Origin: Bradyrhizobium monzae
GTDB lineage: Bacteria; Pseudomonadota; Alphaproteobacteria; Rhizobiales; Xanthobacteraceae
Reading direction: 5' to 3'
Length of the DNA stretch: 64,000 nucleotides
Assembly: GCF_021458635.1 (NCBI RefSeq)
Contig: NZ_JAIRDQ010000012.1
Span: forward strand, 186,001-250,000
Shown: positions 29,863 through 39,263 of the stretch, piece by piece
How the letters are laid out: each line of letters begins with the position of its first letter
Position numbering within the stretch: the first letter of the stretch is position 1
Made by a program: the position numbers and the translations under genes
Notes under the pieces: model-generated
Told to the model about the DNA's origin: nothing
What the model saw: only the letters and a program-made list of their open reading frames with translations
Database searches by the model: none

Positions 29863-31449
29863 TCAGTCGCAGCGCGCCAAATCTGCCGCCGTCGGGGGCA
29901 CCGCGGGCGGCACCACCTTGGCGGGTGACAGGACTTCCCACTCCTCGATACCGAACGCGGCATGGCTCTTGCCATCGGTCGACGCTTCGAGCACCAGCCG
30001 CAGGCAACGCGTGGTGACGGGGCCGAAGCGCAGCTCCACCGGCTGTGCCGTTCCGGTGGTCGGCACGCCCCGCGTCACCAGCGGGCGCCAGCGGCCGCCC
30101 TTGCCCACCTCGAGATGCCAGGCGCGTGGCGTCGCGATGCCGACGCCGGCACCAGGCGGCTGATCGCCCCAGAACTTCAGGCGAACCCCGTCGATTGTTA
30201 CCGGCGCGTCCCAGCGATATTGCACCCACCCGTGGCTCACGTCGCCACGCCCATTCCAGCTCGCCCACATGTCCGGTGGCAGCGGCGCCGGGTAGATCAC
30301 GCCGTCGTTGAGCGCCGCCAGCCGATATTGCAGCGGGATCGGCACGTTGAACGCGGTCGGATGGGCGATTCGCGCGACATTGTGTGTCGGCGTGCGGTCG
30401 GCCGGCGCGTGCGTCGGCACCACTTTGCGGATCGCCGCCGGCTGGACGCTGTCATCCCATTCCACACGGTCGATGGCCACGCTCCGCCGGAAATGGCCGC
30501 CCAGCTTCGCATCAGCCGTATGATAGGCCATGTACCACTGGCCCTTAAACGGGATCAAGCCCGCGTGAGACGTGGTCGACGAAACCGGATCCAAGATCAC
30601 GCCGCGATACGTCCAGGGCCCGAGCGGCGTGGGGGCGGTGCCATAAGCCTGGCAGGCATGGTAGACGGCGTTGGTGCAGGGTGAATCGGGCCCGGCATTG
30701 TTCGCAGCATAGACCATGTACCAAGTGCCCTTGCGCTTGAAGAGCCAGGGCGCCTCGAAGAAGCCGGTCAGCGTCTTCACCGACACGGGTTCGCCCACTG
30801 TCTTCATGTCGGATCCCAGGCGAGCGCCGCGCAACTGGCCGAATGTTCCCCAATACAGGTAGGCGGCACCATCCTCGTCGACGAAGACGGTCGGATCGAT
30901 GTTCTTGATGTGGTTGGCCGTCGGCAGGCGCTGCGAAACGATCGGGCCTTCCGGATGCCAATCGTGCCATGGCCCGAGCGGGTGGTCTGCAACCGCCACG
31001 CCGATGCCCATGCAGTCCTGGTCGCCACAGTCGCGCTGCTCGACCGGCGCATAGAGGTAGAACAGCCCATCGGGTCCCTGTACCATCTGCGCGGCCCAGG
31101 CCGCGCCGCCGCTGGCCCAGGCAAACAGTTTATCGGGCCGCAGAAACTGCGGGTACAGCGTCCATTTGCCGGATGCCGGGTCGGTCGAGGCCAGCAGTTC
31201 CCATTCGTGCATGGCGAACCCCGCTTGGTCCCTTCGCGCTTCGTCGCGCCCCGTAAGGACGTACAGCGTGTCGGCCAGCGCGATCGGCGCGGGATCAGCC
31301 GTATAGAAGCTGCCGTCGGCGATAATGGGATTGTGTCGCGCGTCGATGGCGATCGGTGCCGGCCTACGGTCCTGCGCGAGCGAAGGCCCGGCTAGGCCCG
31401 CAACCAGCCCCAGGCCGGAAAGGAGAATGGATCGCTTCACGATTCGCAT
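29863..31449 (-). CDS. Glycoside hydrolase family 43 (arabinofuranosidase/xylosidase-like), exported
   Basis: This family cleaves alpha-L-arabinofuranosyl or beta-xylosyl linkages. The first 25 residues are a signal peptide ending in SLAQ. The five-bladed propeller residues are visible: general base Asp52 in FYTADPAPI, pKa-modulating Asp185 in NIDPTVF and acid Glu232 in FFEAPWLF. The last 170 residues (WVQYRWDAPVTIDGVRLKFW) resemble a discoidin/carbohydrate-binding module, giving 528 residues in all. GAGG lies 7 bases before the ATG. It faces away from the GH127 gene, with an IS3 fragment between them. Confidence 0.94.
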   Translation of the reverse strand: MRIVKRSILLSGLGLVAGLAGPSLAQDRRPAPIAIDARHNPIIADGSFYTADPAPIALADTLYVLTGRDEARRDQAGFAMHEWELLASTDPASGKWTLYPQFLRPDKLFAWASGGAAWAAQMVQGPDGLFYLYAPVEQRDCGDQDCMGIGVAVADHPLGPWHDWHPEGPIVSQRLPTANHIKNIDPTVFVDEDGAAYLYWGTFGQLRGARLGSDMKTVGEPVSVKTLTGFFEAPWLFKRKGTWYMVYAANNAGPDSPCTNAVYHACQAYGTAPTPLGPWTYRGVILDPVSSTTSHAGLIPFKGQWYMAYHTADAKLGGHFRRSVAIDRVEWDDSVQPAAIRKVVPTHAPADRTPTHNVARIAHPTAFNVPIPLQYRLAALNDGVIYPAPLPPDMWASWNGRGDVSHGWVQYRWDAPVTIDGVRLKFWGDQPPGAGVGIATPRAWHLEVGKGGRWRPLVTRGVPTTGTAQPVELRFGPVTTRCLRLVLEASTDGKSHAAFGIEEWEVLSPAKVVPPAVPPTAADLARCD

Positions 31450-31969
31450 GGACGAACCTCGCCAACGATGGAATAGGACCTGAGCTATGACGTTCAGGGC
31501 TTTTGCGCAATGTATGACAGCAAGTTCGGCGATCTATTCGTGGAAGACTCCAATCTCGGCGCAAAGATCGATGTATTCTCTATGCTCTGCTCAATTTGCC
31601 GAGCTCTACAAGCTCGCGACAGAGATCACGGCGAGGCGTTGAATCTGACGCGCTCTGGATCCGTTGTCGGAGACCTGCCGCGCCGATGTCAGCCTTAAGA
31701 CGACAATCGACCTGTTCACGACAAACAGGATCACAAAGCGCCTGCGATAGCAGCAATTTCCAATTCGGCACGCCACTTGCTCTATTCACGGCAACGTCAC
31801 CGATCAGTCCGGAGGATTGGTGATGTAAGGCGGCTCAGTCGCGCAGTTCGCCGCCGAGGGCCTGATCCGCCGCCGGTTTGCTGGGACTGCGCTTGACATT
31901 GCTGCTCGGTAACAGCCGTTGCTCGGGTAGATGTCTTGGCATGGGAGTAAAGAAATGAGCTGCACGAGC
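31450..31969. other. Intergenic region upstream of the GH43 gene
   Basis: It should hold the GH43 promoter on the minus strand. I found no sigma-54, NifA, nod-box or tts-box sequence. Short frames present have no domain. Confidence 0.4.
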
Positions 31970-32215
31970 CTGGCGCGACAATGTGTTCGTCCAGCGGCTG
32001 TGGCGCAGCGTCAAAATTCGAGGAGGTCTATCTGCGCGCCTAAGACACCGTGTCCGACGCCCGCGCCTCGATCCGCCGATACCTCGACTTTTACAATGGC
32101 CCACGTCCCCACTCGCGTCTTGGCGGCCCCCGGATCAAGCTTACTTCAACCCGCTGCCGTTCCGCGCGGCGACCTAACTCTGGCAGAAGCTCCACTTATC
32201 GACGCGGAATTGCCG
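31970..32215 (+). pseudogene. C-terminal remnant of an IS3-type transposase
   Basis: The pieces FVQRLWRSVK, VSDARASIRRYLDFYNGPRP followed by HSRLGG, and DQAYFNPLPFRA are the end of an IS3-family OrfB (compare 'VERLWRSVKYEEVYLRAYDS' and 'RPHSSL'). They lie in two or three frames. The catalytic Glu region is damaged and the rest is missing. It differs from the IS3 remnant at 28.5-29.4 kb. Confidence 0.67.
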
Positions 32216-32269
32216 TCCAGATAACCGCGACCACCTCAGTTTACCGTATTCCACAGGAGCTTGCCGGAA

Positions 32270-34651
32270 ATGAGAAACAGTCGACGGGAGTGGATGGCAG
32301 GTGCGGCGACGACGGCCATCTGCGGGTTCCATCTTGAGGCGGGCGCAGCGACTGTCGGACCCAAACTTCCGCTGAAGGCCAACCCACTGCCGCTGACCGA
32401 TGTGCGCCTTCGCCCGTCAAATTATGCAAGCGCGGTCGAGATCAACATCAAATTCCTACTCTCGCTCAGCCCGGATCGCCTGCTGCACAACTTCCGCAAG
32501 TACGCCGGGCTCGAACCCAAGGCGCCTATCTATGGCGGCTGGGAATCTGAGGCGATCGCGGGACACACTCTCGGCCACTACATGAGCGCTCTGGTGCTAG
32601 CCTGGCAGCAGACCGACAAGGCCGAGTGCCGCCGCCGCGCCGATTACATCGTCGACGAGGTCGCTCTCTGCCAGTCGAAGCGCAAGGACGGTTATGTCGG
32701 CGCACTCGGTCGAAAGGCAGGGGACGGCCGAATCATCGATGGTCAGGAAATCTTCAGAGAAATCGTGCGCGGCGAGATCAAGCCGGGCCGTTTCGAACTC
32801 AATGGTTCATGGGTCCCGCTTTACACCGTTCACAAAATACTAGCAGGGCTCCTGGACGTTCATGCGGCCTGGGACAATGCGACCGCCCTCAAGGTTGCCA
32901 CTCTGCTTGGCAGCTACTTCGAGAAGGTCTTCGCTGCGCTGAACGATGAGCAGATGCAGGAGCTGCTTGTCTGTGAATACGGCGGTCTGAACGAGAGCTA
33001 TGCAGAGCTCTATGCTCGCACCGGCGATCAGCGTTGGTTGAAGCTCGCCGAGCGTCTCTGCGACCGCGAGTTGCTCGATCCTCTTGTGGCGCGGGAGGAC
33101 AAACTTTCCGGCTTTCACGCAAATACACAGGTTCCCAAGTTGATCGGCCTCGCGCGCATCCATGAGCTCACCGGCAAGGACGCTCCACGCGACGCCGCTC
33201 GGTTCTTCTGGGAGCGCGTAACCCGCCACCATAGCTATGTCATAGGCGGCAACTCCGATCACGAGTACTTTTTTGAGCCCGATACGATTGCGTTGCACCT
33301 CACAGAATCGACGTGCGAGCATTGCAACACGTACAACATGCTCAAGCTGACGCGACAGCTCTATTCCCGGGCCCCGAACGGTTCGTTTTTTGATTATTAC
33401 GAGCGGGCGCATCTCAACCACGTCATGGCGACGCAGAACCCAGAGACGGGCGGCTTCACTTATCTGATGCCGATGATGAGCGGTGCTCCCCGCAGATATT
33501 CCAAGCCGGGAGAGGAGGTGTTCTGGTGCTGCGTCGGCACGGGGATGGAAAGCCATGCCAAGCACGGCGATTCCATCTTCTGGGAAGGACACGATACGCT
33601 GTTTGTCAATCTCTACATCCCCTCGACCGCTCAATGGCAAGCGAAAGGCGTCGCACTCACACTTGAGACCGATTACCCGTTTAGATCTGAGACCAAGCTC
33701 GTGTTTGATTCGGTGAAGCTAGATCGGTTCGCGGTAGCATTACGCATTCCAGGCTGGGCCAATGGCTGCGCGGAGATCACGGTCAACAGTGACCCAGTCC
33801 CCTCTACGCCGGTCAACGGCTATGCCGTGATCCACCGTTGTTGGAAAAAAGGCGACGTCGTCTCCCTCAGCATGCCGCTGGAACTTCGCCTCGAGACGGC
33901 TGAAGGTTCCCAGGATGTCCTCGCCGTCATGTACGGCCCCCTCGTTATGGCCGCGGATCTCGGCCCGGAAACGGAATGGACTGGCGTCGAACCCACCATG
34001 GTAGGGGAGAACCTACTGAGCGCCTTCGCGCCCATGGCTTCGGATCGCCCTCGCTTTCGGGCGCAGGGTATCGTTCGCCCCGCAGACCTTACATTCCTGC
34101 CGTTCTACAGCCAGTACGATCGGCGCAGCGCGGTTTACTTCAAGCACTTCACCGAATCGGGTTGGAAGCAAGAGGAAACTGCCCTTGTTGCGGAGCAGGC
34201 GCGCCAGAACGACATCGCTGCCCGTTCGATTGACGTTATGCACCTCGGCAAAATGCAGTCCGAACGTGACCATGTCCTGACCTCCCACATCTCGTATCCG
34301 GTCACCCACCGTGGTCGCCAAGGGCGCGATGCCCGCTCTGGCGGCTATTTCGAGTTCACGATGAAAGTGATACCCAGCCCGCTGCTGCTGCAGGCCAGCT
34401 ACTGGGGCGGGGCGCGTTTGCGCACGTTCGACATCCTCGTCGACGGCGTGAAGATCGCGACGCAGAAGCTGGACCAAAATGCACCCGGCAAGTTTTTCGA
34501 CGTCGATTACCCGCTGCCCAGCAAGCTGACCAGGGACAAGGAGAGCGTCAAAGTGCGCTTCGCACCCCATCACCTCAGCTCGGCTGGACCCGTGTTCGGC
34601 GTCCGTTTATTGACGGTCAAGGTTCCGAAACATAACGAGCGTGCCCCATAG
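32270..34651 (+). CDS. Glycoside hydrolase family 127 (beta-L-arabinofuranosidase), Tat-exported
   Basis: This enzyme family removes beta-L-arabinofuranose, for example from the hydroxyproline-linked arabinose chains of plant extensins. AGGAG lies 10 bases before the ATG at 32270, which I prefer to a TTG at 32261. The N-terminus (NSRREWMAGAA) is a twin-arginine signal. The (alpha/alpha)6 barrel carries the signature pair: Glu350-His-Cys352 followed by NTYNMLKLTRQLY, and Cys420-Cys421 in EVFWCCVGTGMES. These correspond to the acid/base, zinc ligands and nucleophilic Cys of Bifidobacterium HypBA1. The 793-residue length includes a C-terminal beta domain. With the GH43 gene it suggests use of plant arabinose polymers. 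Confidence 0.95.
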   Translation: MRNSRREWMAGAATTAICGFHLEAGAATVGPKLPLKANPLPLTDVRLRPSNYASAVEINIKFLLSLSPDRLLHNFRKYAGLEPKAPIYGGWESEAIAGHTLGHYMSALVLAWQQTDKAECRRRADYIVDEVALCQSKRKDGYVGALGRKAGDGRIIDGQEIFREIVRGEIKPGRFELNGSWVPLYTVHKILAGLLDVHAAWDNATALKVATLLGSYFEKVFAALNDEQMQELLVCEYGGLNESYAELYARTGDQRWLKLAERLCDRELLDPLVAREDKLSGFHANTQVPKLIGLARIHELTGKDAPRDAARFFWERVTRHHSYVIGGNSDHEYFFEPDTIALHLTESTCEHCNTYNMLKLTRQLYSRAPNGSFFDYYERAHLNHVMATQNPETGGFTYLMPMMSGAPRRYSKPGEEVFWCCVGTGMESHAKHGDSIFWEGHDTLFVNLYIPSTAQWQAKGVALTLETDYPFRSETKLVFDSVKLDRFAVALRIPGWANGCAEITVNSDPVPSTPVNGYAVIHRCWKKGDVVSLSMPLELRLETAEGSQDVLAVMYGPLVMAADLGPETEWTGVEPTMVGENLLSAFAPMASDRPRFRAQGIVRPADLTFLPFYSQYDRRSAVYFKHFTESGWKQEETALVAEQARQNDIAARSIDVMHLGKMQSERDHVLTSHISYPVTHRGRQGRDARSGGYFEFTMKVIPSPLLLQASYWGGARLRTFDILVDGVKIATQKLDQNAPGKFFDVDYPLPSKLTRDKESVKVRFAPHHLSSAGPVFGVRLLTVKVPKHNERAP

Positions 34652-34700
34652 ATGCGGTGGAGGCAAAGCCGAAGGAGGCTATTCTCAAAAGTTCGAGGTT

Positions 34701-34815
34701 CGCACTCCACGAACATCCGATTGTCGCGGCCCGTCGAACCCTTCTGGTCGGGCCGACCTATGATCAGCGGCGCGATCCGTTCCCACGCCGCATCGCTCAG
34801 AACCAAACGATCCAT
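34701..34815 (-). pseudogene. N-terminal fragment of an IS5-family transposase
   Basis: The frame MDRLVLSDAAWERIAPLIIG, then RPDQKGSTGRDNRMFVE, is the conserved start of IS5-type transposases common in rhizobia. After 38 codons the family sequence stops. Nothing of the DDE domain is present. Confidence 0.72.
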
Positions 34816-35020
34816 CAACACCCAAGACTGCCTCCCCAAAGCAGTCTTGAATCTGACTTGCTCCCAAAGGGGAATCCCTAGAGCCCACACCACCTAGCCC
34901 CACTATCTAGTGGACGACGATCTGGTGGGCCGGAAAAATCTCAAACTGAAGCACGACAGATTTTTCAAGTCTTCGGATTGCTAGCTTTGGGGGCGCCGCT
35001 GGCAGCGCCGGTTCCAGGAC

Positions 35021-35047
35021 GTCAGCCTCTCGTCAGGTTGCGACGGT
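35021..35047 (+). promoter_or_regulatory. tts box (TtsI binding site)
   Basis: GTCAGCCTCTCGTCAGGTTG, then CGACGGTA, keeps the GTCAGC start, the TCG, the AG..T core and the final TA of the rhizobial tts box (about GTCAGCTTNTCGAAAGCT...TA), with several mismatches. It sits just 27 bases before the ATG of the nopD-like gene, closer than usual. The element fits TtsI-driven expression in response to plant flavonoids. Confidence 0.62.
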
Positions 35048-35073
35048 AGCCTGTCCAGTCGAACGAGGTCGCG

Positions 35074-37580
35074 ATGGATCCGAACAGATTCAATACTTTC
35101 CCTTCCGACCGGCAAGATGGGTATCACCCCGCCTTGGCGGAGCAACAGTCAGGTCAGGGGAGGCAAGCGGACGAGGCTGCGCATCGGAGCTTTGAGCAAC
35201 GCTTGGACGAGGTGCAACAAGCCGATGCCGCTCCAGTCCCAGCGGCGCCCGCGCCTCGAGACCGATACACCCCCAATCTGTCTAATGAAGACGCCTCCCT
35301 GATCGACAATGCCATTCGGTCAGCGGGTGAACGCCGGGGGCTGAGCGCGGCAACGGTCGTTGGTTATGTAGCCTTTCTTCGTCGGCTTGGGGAGGACCTC
35401 GCACGTAATGGGCAATCGATTTCTGCGCTCGATGACGATTCGCTGGCAGCCCACGCTAATAAATTCGATGACACGAGAGTTGCTGCCTTGCGCTATCTTC
35501 GGGAGTATCTTGAACCCGGTGCTACATTAGGCCGTTCCCAGCGTGGGCGGCGCCCGGGGGGCAACGGAGTATTCCAGCGGAAGACCAGGCCCTCATCGAG
35601 GCCGCAGCTCGTAGCAGCAAGCGACCCGCAACGGCGGTTGAGGTCTATAGTTGCAGCCTTCGCATATTTTCTGAAGCGCTTAACCGCGAGGGCCACGGAA
35701 TTGCCAGGCTAGATCACGAGTCACGCATCAAGCGCGCCAAAGAGCTGCGTCCGAACGACAGAAGCCTCTTGACCGCGTTGAAGATGATTAACGACTTTCA
35801 ACGCGCGGAGCGCCCATCCGGCGCAAGTAGCTCATGGCATCTTGGTCTTTATCCCGAAGACGCCGCCATCATAGACGGAGCGCTCGGCCAAGCCTTGAAC
35901 AATCTTGAGCTAAGGAAGTCTGCCCAGCAGCGGGCTGCACGTCTTCATGCCCTGGGTGCGTGGCTTAAAGAAAATGGCAGGGAGAGCATGGCTGGCCGAC
36001 TTAACCGCTCCGACAAGGAGGATTTTGCGCTGCGCGACGATGTGCTTGCATTCAAACTGACTGGAAGCAGACTCTATGATCCCGATTTGGCGCATCTTCG
36101 GAACTCCTTAAAACTCGTCGAGGCGAACCATGCTCTAGAGCTAGAAGCCCGCGAGCAGCCGGCTTTGCCGTCCGGGCTGGGCGCTGGGCAGCCCAGCCCG
36201 TCGCAGGCGCTTCCCGCAACCCCAGCCAGCCCGAGCGAGGGAGCTTGGGCTTTGTTGAGGAAGGAGATGCAAGAACGCGCGTCACCGTCAACTGCCAGGG
36301 CTCCCTCAGACACTTACGCCGGCCTTGAGCCGTTTGTTGACCTGAATGCTCCGACGCCATCCGAATTGCACGACGACGCTCATTTTTCGCCAGCGCACGC
36401 TGCCGGGACTCGCTCAGACACCTACGCCGGTCTTGAGCCTCTCGTTGATCTGAACGGGCCGACGCCATCCGAATTGGACGACGAGGTTGATTCTGCGCGG
36501 GCATTTCCGGCCCTCCCCTGCGATGCTCAGATCAGAGGTTTGGACCCGACAGCGCGTTCCCGAGGTCCCGGGCTGGTGCCTCCGCAGAATGCGCCAGCTC
36601 CCTCATCAGATATCTACCGCGGTCTTCAGTCTTTCGTTGATCTGCCGTACACGCCGCAGGAGATGCGTGACGATGCTCAGTCCGCGCCGGTGCTTAGCCC
36701 TGCCGGCAGACCCTCGCTCTTCATCGGGCAATCAGGCGCGCCTCAAAAGCTGCAGGATATCTGGCATCTCCTGGACGCCCAGCATTGGCAGCATGGCTCC
36801 CAGCCGGTGCCGGATGCCCTGCTCGGTGTGCTGAATAATAACGGGTTGCTGCCGACCCAGTTCAGCGGCCCAACGCAGGTCTTGATCAACGGTGAGACCT
36901 ACTCGATCGCATTGGGGCCGCGAGGACGCGGTGCGCAATTCATCCATCATCCTCACCCGTCCCCGGTCCCGCGTGCTCAGATCGGCCCTTCGGTTACCGG
37001 AGCCTCTTCCGTCAACCACAGCGGACGCGTGCTGGGTCCTAGGCAGTGGCTGGGTGACGAGCATATCGAGCGGGACTATGACCTCCTGAGGCGGGAGTTG
37101 CAGGAGAGCAATCCGGATCTCGCCGCCCGGATGCGGTTCGTGGATCCTCTGATAGCCCAAATGTTGCGGTCAGGCTCCAACGAGGGCGCGGAACGCGCAT
37201 TCGGGTGGATTCGCGGTGATAAAGCCGACTTCCTGTTCCTGCCCGTAAGCGATGCCAGCGCTGCGGATGGAGAGCGGCGCGGCAGTCACTGGTCGCTGCT
37301 GCTGGTTGACCGCCGCGATCGGGCAAGACCGGTTGCCTATCACTATGATTCCGCTCGGGGATACAATGACAGACCCGCGGCAATGCTCGCAGCACAGGTG
37401 GGAGCCAACCTGCAAGACGCTCCCATAAGCCAGCAGAGAAACACCTATGATTGCGGCGTCTTTGTCGTGGACGGCACGCGGGAGCTGGTTAGGCGATTGG
37501 CGGAAAGATACCCAGACCCCCTGAACCTCAACGACCTCCGCATCAATCGCCCGGCACTGCAAAACCGTCTCAGGGGCTGA
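35074..37580 (+). pseudogene. nopD: NopD/Bel2-5-like type III effector (C48 SUMO protease), frameshifted
   Basis: The gene encodes a nodulation outer protein of the XopD/NopD type, injected into plant cells to remove SUMO from host proteins. Frame one covers MDPNRFNTFPSDRQ to about residue 162; the rest (603 codons from 35769, including 35571-35768) is in the -1 frame. The break falls in a GGGGGG run at 35556-35561: one more G would restore a single protein of about 835 residues. Downstream are three diverged repeats, two with DLNxxP (EAR) motifs, and a C-terminal ULP1 domain with an intact triad: His at 37287 (GSHWSLLLVD), Asp at 37347 (YHYDSARG) and Cys at 37452 (YDCGVFVVDG). A tts box precedes it. 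Real mutation, slippage site or sequencing error cannot be told apart here. Confidence 0.9.
36306..36686 (+). repeat. Three diverged 27-residue repeats in the effector
   Basis: Units start at 36306, 36414 (108 bases later) and 36606. Each begins S-D-[TI]-Y-x-G-L and continues with VDL and TP-x-E. The first two contain DLNAPTP and DLNGPTP, which fit the DLNxxP form of the EAR transcriptional-repression motif; the third has VDLPYTP and has lost it. Confidence 0.85.
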
Positions 37581-37843
37581 TGTCGGCTTCAACTGAATAG
37601 GGCGCGCGCAGCTGGTTGGAAACGCGACTTCTCGCCGATCAAAGGTCAGCAATCGGCGTGTTCGCAGAGCATCATGGTGTCTCACGCTGAAGCCGGAGCT
37701 AGCTAATCTTACTGCGTCATAAATTTCGATAGCTACTTTGACTTGAGATTGCCGTGATGCAACAAGGGCATCGAGATAGTGTGACGACGAGAGCAGCGCT
37801 CAACTTTCTTCGGATGGTCGCAATCGAATTTGGGACGTGCCGT

Positions 37844-39149
37844 TCAGGCCGCAATGGCGGATGCCCTCGGCCGATAATTTTCGGGAATGGTAGCTCCCTT
37901 GAAGATTTTGGTGGAGGCTGTTTCTGAGCGGGAAATCGTTTCTCGCTCCGAGACCAGGAATCCGTAAGCGGCGATGCACAGTGTTGCGTGATGGTGAAAG
38001 CCACGCACAGCTTCGCCCCTCGAAGTGGGCAAGGCCAACCTCCTGTTTAAGGTCATGGTAGTCGCACTCAATGCGCCAGCGCAGCTTTGCGATATCGACG
38101 AGCTGACGAAATCCAATGTTGGCCGGAAGCGTTGAAAACCAATATTTGGTCGGCGCTTCCTCGCCCTCTGGCCACTCGATCAGAAGCCATTCCTCCGGCC
38201 GGCTTTCGGCGAGCCAGTAATCTCGATGTGCCGGACGGACGCGCACACGGGCAAACCGCAAAGACAACCGTTCTGCCGCACCCTCACGCCACGTGATCTT
38301 GTGCCAAGCTTGCGCTGGCAGACCGATCGCAAGCTTCTTGACCGAAGTCGGTTGGTGTTTGCTATCGCGCCGTAGCAGTTTTGGAGGTCGTCCGTTCCCC
38401 GACCATTCCTTCGGCGGCCGCGGTCCAGTTCCGGGCGCCCATACCGAGGTTTGTGGCAAGATGCCGGCCACATAGCTCAGGCCCAGTTCGGTAATGCTCC
38501 CACGCAGAGCGGTGTCGCTGCCATAGCCGGCGTCCATCAGGACCACGCCGCGCGGTAAGCCCACCGCACAGGCCCAGCGCAAATGATCAAGTGCAATTGC
38601 CGGCTTGGTCTTGAAGGTGATTTCCTTGGGGACTCCAGCTTTGCGCCGACGTACACGGTCCGTCACCCACTCCCTTGGTAGATAGAGCCGATAGGCCACC
38701 GGCAAGCTCGCATGGTGGTTCGCAAGCGAAAGCGTCACGGCAACCTGACAATTGTCTTGCTTGCCCAACTGACCGCAATATTGTCGTGCAACCCCGACCG
38801 AATGCCGCGCCTTCTTAGGAAAGCCCGTATCATCGATGATCCAAGCTTCGATCTCTCCGTGCCGTTCGATGCTCGGCAGCACTAACTCACCGATCTTGGC
38901 CAGCACTTGCTGATCCGACCAGTCGCCTTGACCAACAAAATGCAACAACGCCTGGTGTTGCGCGGCTGTCCGCTCAGGAGCCGTCATCGCCGCCATCGGC
39001 TCGACACTCTTGCGATCGGATGGCATCACCAGCCCAGTGCAATAATCGCGAAGCGGTTTGGCTCGTCCCGCATGTCCGATCACGCCCGCAAGGCCCGCAA
39101 TATATGCCGAAAACCGCGACCCTACGTCTCCCGATTTTGACGGACTCAT
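37844..39149 (-). pseudogene. IS701-family transposase with a frameshifted C-terminus
   Basis: The frame from ATG 39149 carries the usual landmarks: WIIDDTGFPKKARHSVGVAR (first Asp), GVVLMDAGYG (second Asp) and LRWRIECDYHDLKQEVGLAH (catalytic Glu). After HFEGR, near 38015, the family's end (VRGFHHHATLCIAAYGFLVS to AIAA) lies in another frame, ending at 37844. The actual reading frame instead runs on to 37800. The DDE core is intact, so some activity cannot be excluded, but the tail is wrong. Terminal repeats were not resolved by eye. Confidence 0.77.
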
Positions 39150-39263
39150 CTCAGCCTCCGCATGCTGAAAAGTGAGCCTTCTCAAATATATGATTCCTGT
39201 CGACCGTCGCACCACGGCTATGCGAGCCTCGTAGGACGGACGCACTGTTTCTCTCAAGGAGCT

